A DNA stretch of 64,000 bases from Shewanella amazonensis SB2B. Lineage in GTDB: Bacteria > Pseudomonadota > Gammaproteobacteria > Enterobacterales > Shewanellaceae. This document shows positions 53,632 through 62,898 of this stretch, piece after piece; position 1 is the stretch's first letter; each line of letters starts with the position of its first letter. The stretch lies in contig NC_008700.1 in the NCBI RefSeq assembly GCF_000015245.1, positions 2,548,001 through 2,612,000 of the forward strand. Direction: 5' to 3'. Made by a program: the position numbers and the translations under genes. The notes below the pieces were generated by a model that worked only from the letters and a program-made list of their open reading frames with translations, was not told the DNA's origin and searched no databases.

Positions 53632-54759
53632 TCAACCGACGTTAGAAAAACCCAAAAAGGACAACCAATTTACCTCAGATCCCTTAGCATTTTCCAGCTT
53701 AAGGGCGCTGAATTCGCGTCTGTGACGGTGATTTTTTCTCATTTTGTCAAATCCGAGTCTGTCGGTGCCCGATTGCCTGAAGTGGATATCGTCATCCCGC
53801 AGATCGTATACCGTCCGGCACAGTGTCAGCAGTGCCCTCTCGTCCCCCAACTCCCGAACTTGCATTGAGCCCAAAAAGAAGGGGGGCAGCAGGCTGTGGA
53901 AGCTATTTTCACCAGTCTTACCCATTACCCGGCAAAGCGCTTCATACAGCATAAAAGTGCCTCTGGCCTTACCTTCCAGGCTATAACCGGCAATGTGTGG
54001 CGTGGCGATATCCACCAGCGGCACCAGCGCCAACATGGGACTGGGCTCGCCTTCCCACACATCCAACACCAGTTTGATGTCGACCCGTCTTTGCTTAACT
54101 TCGATAAGGGCTCGATTGTCTATCACCTCACCACGGCAGCAGTTGAGCAGCCAGGCACCGGTTTTCAGGGCTTCAAGTCGTTGTTGGTCGAACAAATACC
54201 AGGTGGGATGATCGCCACCTTTGGTAATTGGCACATGCAGGCTTATCACATCGGCCCAGGCAATAAGCTCATCGAGCTCGTAAAATTGGCGATTGTCGCC
54301 CTGTGCTGCCAACACGGGGTCGCACAGCCGGTGTTCGACCCCATATGCTTCGAGACAACGGGCTGTGGCAGTGCCAGTGTTCCCGGCACCTATTACCGCG
54401 ACTTTTTTATCTTTCAGCGGCTGCCGATAACGCTGAGCAAGCTCCAGCATGGCAATAAACGCATATTCACCTACTGCAGTGGCATTGCACCCGGGCGCAT
54501 TGGTAAAGGGGATACCCCGGCTTTTCAGATAGGCTGTGTCCACATGGTCTGTCCCTATGGTGGCGCTGCCAACAAACTTAAGCTGTTGGTTTTGGCACAA
54601 TAGTGCTTCATTGACCTGAGTTACCGAGCGTACCAGCAGCACATCGGCATCGGCTAACTGCTCAGGTGCCAGAGTGCGGCCATTGACGTATTCAATCTCC
54701 CCAAGCTCTCCGAAGAGTACATCCACATAGGGCATATTCTCGTCCGCGATAATTTTCAT
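53632..54759 (-). CDS. pdxB: 4-phosphoerythronate dehydrogenase
   Basis: A 375-residue D-2-hydroxyacid dehydrogenase starting MKIIADENMPYVDVLFGELGE, a signature of PdxB in pyridoxal-phosphate synthesis. The Rossmann GAGNTGTATARCLEAYG, the catalytic NCCRGEV and the PHIAGYSLEGKARGT motif are present. The C-terminal domain is shorter than some. ATG at 54759 was chosen; a 34-residue extension upstream overlaps the fabB terminator and is rejected. Confidence 0.93.
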   Translation of the reverse strand: MKIIADENMPYVDVLFGELGEIEYVNGRTLAPEQLADADVLLVRSVTQVNEALLCQNQQLKFVGSATIGTDHVDTAYLKSRGIPFTNAPGCNATAVGEYAFIAMLELAQRYRQPLKDKKVAVIGAGNTGTATARCLEAYGVEHRLCDPVLAAQGDNRQFYELDELIAWADVISLHVPITKGGDHPTWYLFDQQRLEALKTGAWLLNCCRGEVIDNRALIEVKQRRVDIKLVLDVWEGEPSPMLALVPLVDIATPHIAGYSLEGKARGTFMLYEALCRVMGKTGENSFHSLLPPFFLGSMQVRELGDERALLTLCRTVYDLRDDDIHFRQSGTDRLGFDKMRKNHRHRREFSALKLENAKGSEVNWLSFLGFSNVG

Positions 54760-54810
54760 CTCTGTCGGCTTTCCTTCTTTGGCGATTGGGGCGGATTGTA
54801 ACAGACAATA

Positions 54811-54835
54811 AAAAAGGGAAGCCTGGCTTCCCTTT
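54811..54835 (-). terminator. fabB terminator
   Basis: A stem AAAAGGGAAGC/GCTTCCCTTTT with a very small loop, A-rich on the left; it lies between pdxB and fabB. Confidence 0.82.
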
Positions 54836-54879
54836 TGATTTTGCGAAAACTGTGGTCGCAAATGAGATTATCGAGCCGC

Positions 54880-56091
54880 TTAGCGGTACTTACGCATCAC
54901 CAGCGTGGCGTTGGTGCCACCAAAACCGAAGCTGTTGCTCATCACTGTGGTGAGCTCAGCATCGCGGCACTGTGTCACGATTGGCATATCTGCAGCCTGA
55001 GGGTCAACGTTTTCCACGTTGGCAGAAGCGGCAATAAAGCCATTTTCCATCATCAGCAGGCTGTAGATGGCTTCGTGCACACCGGCAGCGCCCAGGGCAT
55101 GGCCCGTCAGCGATTTGGTGGAGGCGATTGGCGGAACCTGGTCTTTAAAGACTTCACGAATGGCTTCCAGCTCGCGCACGTCACCCACTGGGGTAGAAGT
55201 ACCGTGGGTGTTGATGTAGTCGATTGGGGTATCCACATCGGTCAGCGCCATCTGCATGCAGCGCATGGCGCCTTCACCACTTGGGGCAACCATGTCGTAA
55301 CCATCTGAAGAAGCACCGTAACCGATAACTTCAGCATAAATCTTGGCGCCGCGTGCAAGAGCATGTTCCAGCTCTTCCACAATCACGATACCGCCGCCAC
55401 CGGAGATAACGAAACCATCACGGTCAGCATCGTAGGTACGTGAGGCTTTTTCAGGGGTCTCATTGTACTTGGTAGACAGTGCGCCCATGGCGTCAAAGCC
55501 CATTGTGAGTGTCCAATCCAGCTCTTCGGCGCCGCCGGCAAATACCATGTCCTGTTTACCCATTTGGATAAGCTCGGCAGCATGACCGATACAGTGAGCA
55601 GAGGTGGCGCAGGCAGAACTGATGGAGTAGTTAAAGCCCTTGATTTTGAAAGGAGTTGCCAAACATGCAGAGGCAGTAGATGCCATGATGCGAGGCACAA
55701 TGTAAGGGCCTACGCGCTTAACACCCTTTTCACGCAGCGTGTCGGCAGCCTGTACCTGGTTAGAAGAAGAGGCACCGCCGGTACCCACAACCAGGCCCAC
55801 ACGTGGGTTGGAATACTGCTCTTCAGTCAGGTTGGCATCGCTGATGGCTTCCTGCATGGCGAGGTAAGCATAGGCGGCTGCATCGCCCATGAAGCGCAGC
55901 GCTTTTCTGTCGATGTGCTCAGCGGGATCCAGCTTGATATCGCCCCACACGTGGCTGCGAAGCTGCATCTCTTCAAACTGAGCGGAATGGGTAATACCGC
56001 TGCGTCCGGCCTTGAGTGATTCGGTCACTTCTTGTTTGTTGTTACCGATACTGGAAACGATGCCAATGCCGGTGATAACGACTCTTTTCAT
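54880..56091 (-). CDS. fabB: Beta-ketoacyl-ACP synthase I
   Basis: A 403-residue condensing enzyme of fatty acid synthesis. The nucleophile C161 is in SSACATSAHCIG, the histidines in NTHGTSTPVGD and LTGHALGAAG. KAS I is needed for unsaturated fatty acid elongation. It is divergent from mnmC, as in E. coli. Confidence 0.96.
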   Translation of the reverse strand: MKRVVITGIGIVSSIGNNKQEVTESLKAGRSGITHSAQFEEMQLRSHVWGDIKLDPAEHIDRKALRFMGDAAAYAYLAMQEAISDANLTEEQYSNPRVGLVVGTGGASSSNQVQAADTLREKGVKRVGPYIVPRIMASTASACLATPFKIKGFNYSISSACATSAHCIGHAAELIQMGKQDMVFAGGAEELDWTLTMGFDAMGALSTKYNETPEKASRTYDADRDGFVISGGGGIVIVEELEHALARGAKIYAEVIGYGASSDGYDMVAPSGEGAMRCMQMALTDVDTPIDYINTHGTSTPVGDVRELEAIREVFKDQVPPIASTKSLTGHALGAAGVHEAIYSLLMMENGFIAASANVENVDPQAADMPIVTQCRDAELTTVMSNSFGFGGTNATLVMRKYR

Positions 56092-56194
56092 GTTTTACTA
56101 TCCATTCCGTACTGGGAGTACCAATTTTAGTGCGCCAATAGTATCCCCTTTGGCGCTTTTAAGTGGTCAGCTTTCCATAAAGGGCGGTAAAATA

Positions 56195-58009
56195 ATGCCA
56201 ATTTCGCGACATCGAGTAAATTTTTTTAACCCCATGCCCGAGTTTTTTGCCATCGATATGGCCATGCCATTATCACTGCCCCTGCCTGAAGGCCCCTGTG
56301 TTGTGCTGTTTGAGGCGCTGCCTGAACCACCGCTTTGGCAGTGGCTGCTCGCTGCGGCGCAGGTGAATTCTGCTTATCCAGAAACAAATGCTGCCTATGC
56401 CAGCAACGCTTCAATCACCAGCATACAGCATACGAGCAAAAAGCCATTACAGATCATCATGCTGCTAAAAGATGAAGCTGAGCTTAACGCCCTGGCTATG
56501 GATGCCAGCCACCCGCTCTCGCCTTTTGCCATGGCCGCGAGCCACATTAAAGGCGGACAAAGGTTTCATCTTGATGACAACTGCTGGCTGGACTTTTACC
56601 TTTGTGAACCAAACAAAGCTGCCACACTCGCTACCTTTGATAAGGCCAGTATCGATGTGCTCATCTGCCCCAAGGGCGAATTTGAGCAGGCAGCGCTTGA
56701 GCTTGCACACCAAGGCAGCATCCTGATTGGTGATACCAAGCCAGACATGCCAGCAGCGCTTCCCATTAAGCCGCCCTTCAAACCAAGAGATATCAGCATT
56801 GTCGGCGCTGGCGTGGCCGGGGCAAGCCTTGCACTGTCGCTGCTTCGCCGTGGCCACAAGGTGACACTTTACTGCGCCGATGCCGCCCCCGGCATTGGTG
56901 CTTCCGGCAATCGGCAGGGTGCCATCTATCCGCTGCTGACGCCAGAGGACGACCATCTGACCCGGCTGTTTGTACCGGCATTTTTGTATGCTAAACGCTT
57001 TGTCGAGTCGCTGGCACACCACCCCCTGCCCTTTGATTTTTGCGGCGTACTGCAAACCGGCCATGATGAACGCGCCACTGAACGCATTGAAAAACTGTTG
57101 AGTAAAACCTGGCCCAAACAAGTGGCGGTCAGGGTTGATGCCGATGAGGCAAATCACATCGCCGGCGTCGCCATCGATAAAGGCGGTATTTATTACCCCC
57201 AAGGCGGCTGGGTTTCACCGGCCAAGCTGTGTGAAGCAGCCATTGAAGAAGCCAAAACTATGGGCCTTGAGTGCCATTTCGATGTGAACATCACATCCAT
57301 AACGCGCGCTGATGAGGGCTGGCGACTGAACACTCAGACAGGCGAGATAGACGCCCATGAATTGGTGCTGGCTACCGGCCACAGGATCACTGAACTTGCA
57401 CAAACCAAGTCGCTGCAGCTGGCGCCATTTCGCGGTCAGGTGAGCCATGTGCCCACCCGGGGTAAGCTTGAGCAGCTTAAAACCGTTCTCTGTGCACACG
57501 GTTATTTCACTCCGCGCGACGCTAGCAGCGGTAGCCACTGCATGGGCGCAAGTTATGTGCGCGGTGATACTTCAGTTGAGTATCGCGAGCAGGAGCAGCA
57601 GGAAAACCTGCACAAGATGCAGGAAAGTTACCCAGGCAAGGATTGGGTAGAGTATTTGGATATCAGTGAAGGCAGCGCCCGCGCCGGTATTCGAATGGTG
57701 AGCCGCGATCACCTGCCGATGGCGGGCGCCGCGCCGGATGTGGCGGCAATTCAGACACAATATCAGGCCATTGGCCACGGCCCCAAGGGAGCCCAGTACT
57801 GGCAAACCCACGCTGCGCCTGTGCATCCGGGGCTTTATATCTTCTCAGGCCTTGGCTCACGGGGATTATCCAGCGGCCCGCTGATTGCCGAATGTCTGGC
57901 TGACAGCCTCTCAGGCACACTGCCTGTGCTGGATGGCGACGTGATGGAAGCCTTAAACCCCAATCGAATGTGGCTTAGAAAGCTTAAAAAAGGCAAGGCA
58001 CTGGACTGA
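56195..58009 (+). CDS. mnmC: tRNA 5-methylaminomethyl-2-thiouridine protein MnmC (N-terminal half degenerate)
   Basis: A 604-residue protein. The C-terminal part is a clear FAD oxidoreductase of MnmC: GAGVAG (204-209), LYCADAAPGIGASGNRQGAIYPLLTPE and the FSGLGSRGLSSGPL end. This half removes the carboxymethyl group of cmnm5s2U34. The N-terminal 195 residues should be the methyltransferase half, but no SAM-binding glycine motif is visible, and the region is about 65 residues shorter than in E. coli. Only an RFHLDDN...DFY stretch recalls the family. The ATG at 56195 has AAAGGGCGG upstream; earlier starts overlap fabB. Confidence 0.88.
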   Translation: MPISRHRVNFFNPMPEFFAIDMAMPLSLPLPEGPCVVLFEALPEPPLWQWLLAAAQVNSAYPETNAAYASNASITSIQHTSKKPLQIIMLLKDEAELNALAMDASHPLSPFAMAASHIKGGQRFHLDDNCWLDFYLCEPNKAATLATFDKASIDVLICPKGEFEQAALELAHQGSILIGDTKPDMPAALPIKPPFKPRDISIVGAGVAGASLALSLLRRGHKVTLYCADAAPGIGASGNRQGAIYPLLTPEDDHLTRLFVPAFLYAKRFVESLAHHPLPFDFCGVLQTGHDERATERIEKLLSKTWPKQVAVRVDADEANHIAGVAIDKGGIYYPQGGWVSPAKLCEAAIEEAKTMGLECHFDVNITSITRADEGWRLNTQTGEIDAHELVLATGHRITELAQTKSLQLAPFRGQVSHVPTRGKLEQLKTVLCAHGYFTPRDASSGSHCMGASYVRGDTSVEYREQEQQENLHKMQESYPGKDWVEYLDISEGSARAGIRMVSRDHLPMAGAAPDVAAIQTQYQAIGHGPKGAQYWQTHAAPVHPGLYIFSGLGSRGLSSGPLIAECLADSLSGTLPVLDGDVMEALNPNRMWLRKLKKGKALD

Positions 58010-58030
58010 TAACAGCTTACCTACGAAAAG

Positions 58031-58060
58031 CAAAAAGGCAGGTTTAACCTGCCTTTTTTG
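58031..58060. terminator. Bidirectional terminator between mnmC and yfcL
   Basis: An 11-bp stem AAAAAGGCAGG/CCTGCCTTTTT with loop TTTAA and flanking A and T runs, between convergent genes. Confidence 0.88.
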
Positions 58061-58086
58061 TATTCAACACCTGGCGACTTCTACCG

Positions 58087-58350
58087 TTAAAACTGGCCGC
58101 GCAGCTGAGCCCAGGCGGCTTCCACCAGCGCATAGTCAGCATCAGACAACTCGCCGCGGGCAGTCTCGAGGCACTTTTCCATTTTGCCGTCCAAAAGTGC
58201 ATTATCGATGCCGCCTTCGGTTTCAAGTTCAGCCAATGCCACGGCAAAGTGGCCCTGCAAATAGCCGCTGGCGAACAGAGCGTCATCATCGCCGCTCGCT
58301 ACAATGCCCTCAATCCAGTTATCCAGGGCGGTGTCGTATTTCTCAAACAT
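58087..58350 (-). CDS. yfcL: YfcL family protein
   Basis: An 87-residue acidic protein. FEKYDTALDNWIEGIVASGDDDALFASGYLQGHFAVALAELE is typical of YfcL. Function unknown. Its stop is about 27 bases from the shared terminator with mnmC, and its start is 3 bases after the stop of the ATP-NAD-kinase-like gene, so they are coupled. Confidence 0.88.
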   Translation of the reverse strand: MFEKYDTALDNWIEGIVASGDDDALFASGYLQGHFAVALAELETEGGIDNALLDGKMEKCLETARGELSDADYALVEAAWAQLRGQF

Positions 58351-58353
58351 CTG

Positions 58354-59478
58354 TTACTCCGTCGGATTTGCGACCTGATACATCACATAGTCGCGGTAGC
58401 CTGTCACTACCCGATAATAGCCAATCAAGGCCTGGTCCAGCTCTGGGTCGCCACTATCCACGATAAGCGGTCGCCCTTCAAGGGCTTTAAGCTTGGTTTT
58501 GGTGGCAACAATCAAAATATTTTCTTTGCCCACGCGGCGAATAAGCGCCGGTGACAACTGCTGATTACCCCGGCCAAGGATATGTCCCTGGCCGCCAATG
58601 AGGGTGATAACCAGCTTAAGTGGCTGATTTTCCGTTTGCTCAAGCAGTTGCTGAGCAGTCAGATCCGAGGCGATAAGCCCGCGGTCCTGAACCAGGTCCA
58701 CCCCGAGCAGGGTGTTTTCGAGCCCAAGTTCCTCCATCACGGCAGCCACTGTACTGCCAGAACCCATGATGTAAAGGCTGTCGTCCATTTCAGACACGAT
58801 TTCGGCAGCAATGTCGCTGAGCACCAACTCATCGACTTCTTTTCCGCCCATTTTTACTGCCTGCACATAACGGGGCTCGGCCGGTACCAGCATCTCGCCA
58901 AAACGGCGGGCACGTACCCTGCCCTGACGAAACGCCTCTTCATCGATATCCATGACATCGGCACTCATAAGCGACACCAGTTCGCCCTGCATCAGCATCT
59001 TCAGCACCAGCCCGGAGGCTTTTGGGGTAATGCCATACACCCCTGAGTGAATTTTCACCCCGGCCGGCACCCCGAGCACCACCTGCCGCTCATCAACTTC
59101 GGCGAACACATCCCGGGCTGTGCCATCTCCGCCTGCAAACAGCAGCAAATCCAGGGTCTCACTGGCCAAGGCTTTTACTGCCTCACGAGTATCCTCGGCG
59201 GTGGTGTGCTCACTATGAGGTTGATAATACACCTGCACCTCGAAGCCAAGCTCGCGGCAAAGGTCTTCACCCATGCTCCCCGCTGCGGTATGGACGATAA
59301 AACGTTCTTTATATGGCAGTACCTGCTCCAGCGCTGAGCGCATCCGCAAATGCGCTTTGGGCTCAGCACCAAGGGCCAGAGCCTCTTCCGCCACACCATC
59401 ACTGCCTTTGAGGGCTACGCTGCCGCCAAGACCAGCCAGCGGGTTAATAATCAGGCCCAATCTGAACTTATTGGCCAT
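58354..59478 (-). CDS. ATP-NAD kinase-like protein (COG3199)
   Basis: A 374-residue protein with the NAD/diacylglycerol-kinase-type nucleotide motif GGDGT at 116-120. The N-terminal INPLAGLGG and the central VPAGVKIHSGVYG segments are typical of the COG3199 group. Whether it phosphorylates NAD or another substrate is unknown. It precedes yfcL by 3 bases and follows an MFS transporter gene, but is distinct from the housekeeping NadK family by length. Confidence 0.82.
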   Translation of the reverse strand: MANKFRLGLIINPLAGLGGSVALKGSDGVAEEALALGAEPKAHLRMRSALEQVLPYKERFIVHTAAGSMGEDLCRELGFEVQVYYQPHSEHTTAEDTREAVKALASETLDLLLFAGGDGTARDVFAEVDERQVVLGVPAGVKIHSGVYGITPKASGLVLKMLMQGELVSLMSADVMDIDEEAFRQGRVRARRFGEMLVPAEPRYVQAVKMGGKEVDELVLSDIAAEIVSEMDDSLYIMGSGSTVAAVMEELGLENTLLGVDLVQDRGLIASDLTAQQLLEQTENQPLKLVITLIGGQGHILGRGNQQLSPALIRRVGKENILIVATKTKLKALEGRPLIVDSGDPELDQALIGYYRVVTGYRDYVMYQVANPTE

Positions 59479-59525
59479 GGACTTCCTCTTTATTAGGGTA
59501 CTTCTTATTCTGTTCTAACTTGTCT

Positions 59526-60695
59526 TTAAACGGCTGCCGTTTCGACTCTACGTCCCGGCAAAGGCAACACAAGCAGCGCCGCCACAAAGGCAAATCCAGC
59601 CGCCAGCACCCAACTCAGGCTGGGGTTATGGCTGTAGACCAGGCCGCAGGCCCAGGTCCCCAGCGCACCACCAACACCAAAACTGAGACTGGCATAGAGC
59701 GCCTGCCCTGTGCTGCGGCGGCTCACATCAAACTGTTGGTGAATAAACTGAATAGAGGCGGCATGCACTAAGCCGAAGGTAAAGGCATGCAACAGCTGAC
59801 TCAGCGACAACCAGAAGAGACTCTCAACGCCCCAGGCCATCATCAACCAGCGAAATGCGGTAAATAAAATGCTGATAAACAGCAGCGGCTTGATGCCGTA
59901 TTTGCCAAGTAGCCTCGGCGCGAGCATAAACATGACGATTTCGGCAATGACTCCGAGGGCCACAAAGAGACCGGCTGTCGCCTCGCTGTAACCGGCGTGT
60001 TTCAGATACAGCACGAAAAAGCCGTAAAAAGGTCCGGCGCTCATTTGCAGCAAGATGGCCGACAATAGAAACCAACCGATGGGACCGGCCAGTTTGACTT
60101 TCACCTTGGGCGTATCCCGGCTTAGCTTCACCCTATTGGCAGGCAGCGGCAAACAGGCCGCCAGCATTCCGGCAAAGAGGCCCATGCCGATGTAGGGCAA
60201 CACTTCCGGGCCCCAGTGACCGATGGCAAAGCCGGCGGCCACCACCAGTACAATGTAACCCAGACTGCCAAAGCTTCTGATGATGCCGTAGCGCTGCGGC
60301 TTATCACCGAGGGTCTCAAGGGTTATCACCTCAAGCTGCGCCAAAATCGCATTCCAGAAAAAGGTATACACAGTGAGGCTGACCACCATGTACCAGAAGG
60401 CGCCCGGATGGAAAAAGCTCAAATAGGTAAGTGCACCGGCACCAGCACCGATTTTAATCAGCTCACTGCGCATCCCGGTTTTGTCGGCAACTATGGCCCA
60501 CAGATTAGGCGCAATGATGCGGGTGGCCATTAAGATGGCAAGCAGAGAGCCGATTTCAGTGGCGTTAAAGCCGCGGGATTCGAAGAAGACGCCAAGGTAA
60601 GGCACCATGACGCCAAGAATGGCAAAGAAGAAGAAATAACAGGCGCCGAGCCAGCGTAGCTGAACCTCGGCGCTCATGGGTGACGTCTTGAACAC
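59526..60695 (-). CDS. MFS transporter, 3-phenylpropionate-permease-like
   Basis: A 389-residue, twelve-helix major facilitator. The opening RWLGACYFFFFAILGVMVPYLGVFFESRGF and ATRIIAPNLWAIVADKTG resemble the PPP/HcaT branch. The substrate is not known. The start is GTG at 60695 with AAGGA 6 bases upstream, only 8 bases after the aroC stop, so it is probably co-transcribed with aroC. Confidence 0.86.
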   Translation of the reverse strand: MFKTSPMSAEVQLRWLGACYFFFFAILGVMVPYLGVFFESRGFNATEIGSLLAILMATRIIAPNLWAIVADKTGMRSELIKIGAGAGALTYLSFFHPGAFWYMVVSLTVYTFFWNAILAQLEVITLETLGDKPQRYGIIRSFGSLGYIVLVVAAGFAIGHWGPEVLPYIGMGLFAGMLAACLPLPANRVKLSRDTPKVKVKLAGPIGWFLLSAILLQMSAGPFYGFFVLYLKHAGYSEATAGLFVALGVIAEIVMFMLAPRLLGKYGIKPLLFISILFTAFRWLMMAWGVESLFWLSLSQLLHAFTFGLVHAASIQFIHQQFDVSRRSTGQALYASLSFGVGGALGTWACGLVYSHNPSLSWVLAAGFAFVAALLVLPLPGRRVETAAV

Positions 60696-60703
60696 GGTTT
60701 TCC

Positions 60704-61801
60704 TTAAGAGCGCATCCCCAGCACAGGGGTTTCGCTGTGCACGTGCTGATTCTGAGCACGGTGTCTGAGCAGATGATCCATCAATACAATCGCCAACATG
60801 GCCTCGGCAATAGGCACGGCGCGAATGCCCACGCAGGGGTCGTGACGGCCCTTGGTAACCACTTCCGCAGTATTGCCCTGCACTGTCATGCTCTCGCCGG
60901 GAATGCTGATACTGGAGGTTGGCTTAAGCGCCATATGGGCCACAATTGGCTGACCGGATGAAATGCCGCCAAGCACGCCGCCGGCATGGTTGCTGGCAAA
61001 GCCCTCGGGTGACATCAAATCACGATGCTCGGAGCCCTTTTGGGTCACTACCGCGAAACCATCGCCAATTTCCACTCCCTTCACGGCATTGATGCCCATC
61101 AGCGCATGGGCGATGTCGGCATCAAGACGGTCAAACACAGGCTCGCCCAGGCCCACTGGTACATTGGTGGCAATCACGCTGACCTTGGCACCGATGGAGT
61201 CGCCGGATTTTTTCAGCTCGCGCATATATTCATCCAGCGCTTCAAGCTTGCTGGCATCAGGGAAGAAAAAGGCGTTTTGCTCAATCTGCTCGCGGTCGAT
61301 GTGCTCTGCCTCAATGGGGCCAAGTTGCGACAGGAAGCCGTAAATTTCGATCCCGTGAACGGCCTTGAGGTACTTTTTCGCCACAGCGCCGGCGGCAACC
61401 CGCATGGCGGTTTCTCGGGCGGACGAACGGCCACCGCCGCGATAATCCCGCAGACCGTACTTTTGTTGATAGGTGTAATCGGCGTGACCGGGGCGGAACA
61501 GGTCTTTGATATTGCTGTAGTCCTGGCTGCGCTGATCGGTGTTTTCGATAATCAGACCAATGGAGGTTCCTGTTGTTTTGCCTTCGAAAACACCTGAGAG
61601 AATACGCACTTCGTCCGGCTCGCGGCGCGCCGTGGTGTAGCGGGACGTGCCCGGACGGCGACGGTCAAGATCGTGCTGCATATCAGCTTCGGTAAGCTCG
61701 AGGCCCGGAGGGCAACCATCGATAATGCAACCGAGCGCCACCCCATGGCTCTCGCCAAAGGTAGTAACCACGAAATTCTGACCTATGCTGTTCCCCGACA
61801 T
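60704..61801 (-). CDS. aroC: Chorismate synthase
   Basis: A 365-residue FMN-dependent enzyme making chorismate from EPSP, the branch precursor for the trp pathway. TFGESHGVALG, GGGRSSARETAMRVAAGA and HDPCVGIRAVPIAEAM are the conserved blocks. It follows prmB on the same strand, the classic prmB-aroC order. A 7-bp GC hairpin without a U run lies between them. Confidence 0.96.
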   Translation of the reverse strand: MSGNSIGQNFVVTTFGESHGVALGCIIDGCPPGLELTEADMQHDLDRRRPGTSRYTTARREPDEVRILSGVFEGKTTGTSIGLIIENTDQRSQDYSNIKDLFRPGHADYTYQQKYGLRDYRGGGRSSARETAMRVAAGAVAKKYLKAVHGIEIYGFLSQLGPIEAEHIDREQIEQNAFFFPDASKLEALDEYMRELKKSGDSIGAKVSVIATNVPVGLGEPVFDRLDADIAHALMGINAVKGVEIGDGFAVVTQKGSEHRDLMSPEGFASNHAGGVLGGISSGQPIVAHMALKPTSSISIPGESMTVQGNTAEVVTKGRHDPCVGIRAVPIAEAMLAIVLMDHLLRHRAQNQHVHSETPVLGMRS

Positions 61802-61874
61802 CCGCGCGCGTATCCTCTTGTCTGTTTAATGTGTAACCTCAGTGGCGTGCCCCGGCGCTACCGGGGCAGCCCCA

Positions 61875-62819
61875 TTATTCCCTATCTTTATAGATGGCGA
61901 ACAGTGATTCATTTTCAACTAGCTGGTCGTAAGTGAGCACAAACACCCCATCTCCGCCACGCTCGAAGCTCACCCAGGTGAAAGGCACTTCGGGGAATTG
62001 CTCCATCAGGTGCACCATGGAGTTGCCCACTTCCACCACCAGAATGCCCGATGGCGTCAGGTAGTCGGCGGCATTGGCCAGAATGCGCTTGGTGATGTCC
62101 AGGCCATCACGACCTGAGGCCAAACCAATGGCGGGTTCATGGTGGTACTCGTCCGGCATATCGCCGATATCTTCTTCATCCACATAAGGCGGGTTGGAGA
62201 CAATCAGATCGTACTGCGGGCCTTTTGGGATAGCTGAAAACAAATCAGACTGCATTGGGAACACCCGCTCTACCAGACCATGGGATTCCACGTTAATCTG
62301 GGCGACATCCAGTGCATCTTCACTGATGTCCAGCGCGTCCACTTCGGCGTCTTCAAAGGTGTGGGCGCAGGCAATAGCAATGCAACCACTGCCGGTGCAC
62401 AAATCCAGCACACGGTTTACAGGCTTGTTGTATAGCCAGGGACCGAAGCGATCTTCTATCATTTCTGCGATGGGAGAGCGTGGTACCAATACCCGCTCGT
62501 CCACATAAAACTCGAGACCGGCGAACCAGGCGCGGTTGGTCAAATAGGGCACTGGCAGGCGTTCACGCACCCGACGGATAATCAGCTCAACAATTTTGTG
62601 TTTTTCGCTGCTGGTAAGGTTGGCGCCAATGACTTCACGGCCCAAATCGTCAGGCAAGTGCAAGGCATGAAATACCAGAGCGACAGCCTCGTCCCAGGCG
62701 TTGTCGGTACCATGACCGTAATATACCTTGGCATCGTTAAAGCGGCTCACGGCCCAGCGCAGCATATCGCCGATGGTGCGAAGCTCGGTAACAGCTTCAT
62801 CAACAAATATCTTATCCAA
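61875..62819 (-). CDS. prmB: 50S ribosomal protein L3 glutamine methyltransferase
   Basis: A 314-residue SAM-dependent methyltransferase. DLCTGSGCIAIA is the SAM motif I and SNPPY the substrate-binding motif IV that holds the target glutamine. It methylates Gln150 of L3 in the E. coli counterpart. The start is TTG at 62819 with GGGAG 8 bases upstream. It is divergent from smrB. Confidence 0.95.
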   Translation of the reverse strand: MDKIFVDEAVTELRTIGDMLRWAVSRFNDAKVYYGHGTDNAWDEAVALVFHALHLPDDLGREVIGANLTSSEKHKIVELIIRRVRERLPVPYLTNRAWFAGLEFYVDERVLVPRSPIAEMIEDRFGPWLYNKPVNRVLDLCTGSGCIAIACAHTFEDAEVDALDISEDALDVAQINVESHGLVERVFPMQSDLFSAIPKGPQYDLIVSNPPYVDEEDIGDMPDEYHHEPAIGLASGRDGLDITKRILANAADYLTPSGILVVEVGNSMVHLMEQFPEVPFTWVSFERGGDGVFVLTYDQLVENESLFAIYKDRE

Positions 62820-62898
62820 AACAAGCTCCCGCTCTAAGGTTTGCGGGCATTGTAACTGAACTCTGTTCTCTTGGCACAGGATTCAATAAAATAGCGCC

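Noticed and set aside
56092..56194. Possible FadR/FabR site upstream of fabB (AAGTGGTCAGCTTT)
   Set aside because: Only one half-site matches; the other half is unlike the consensus.
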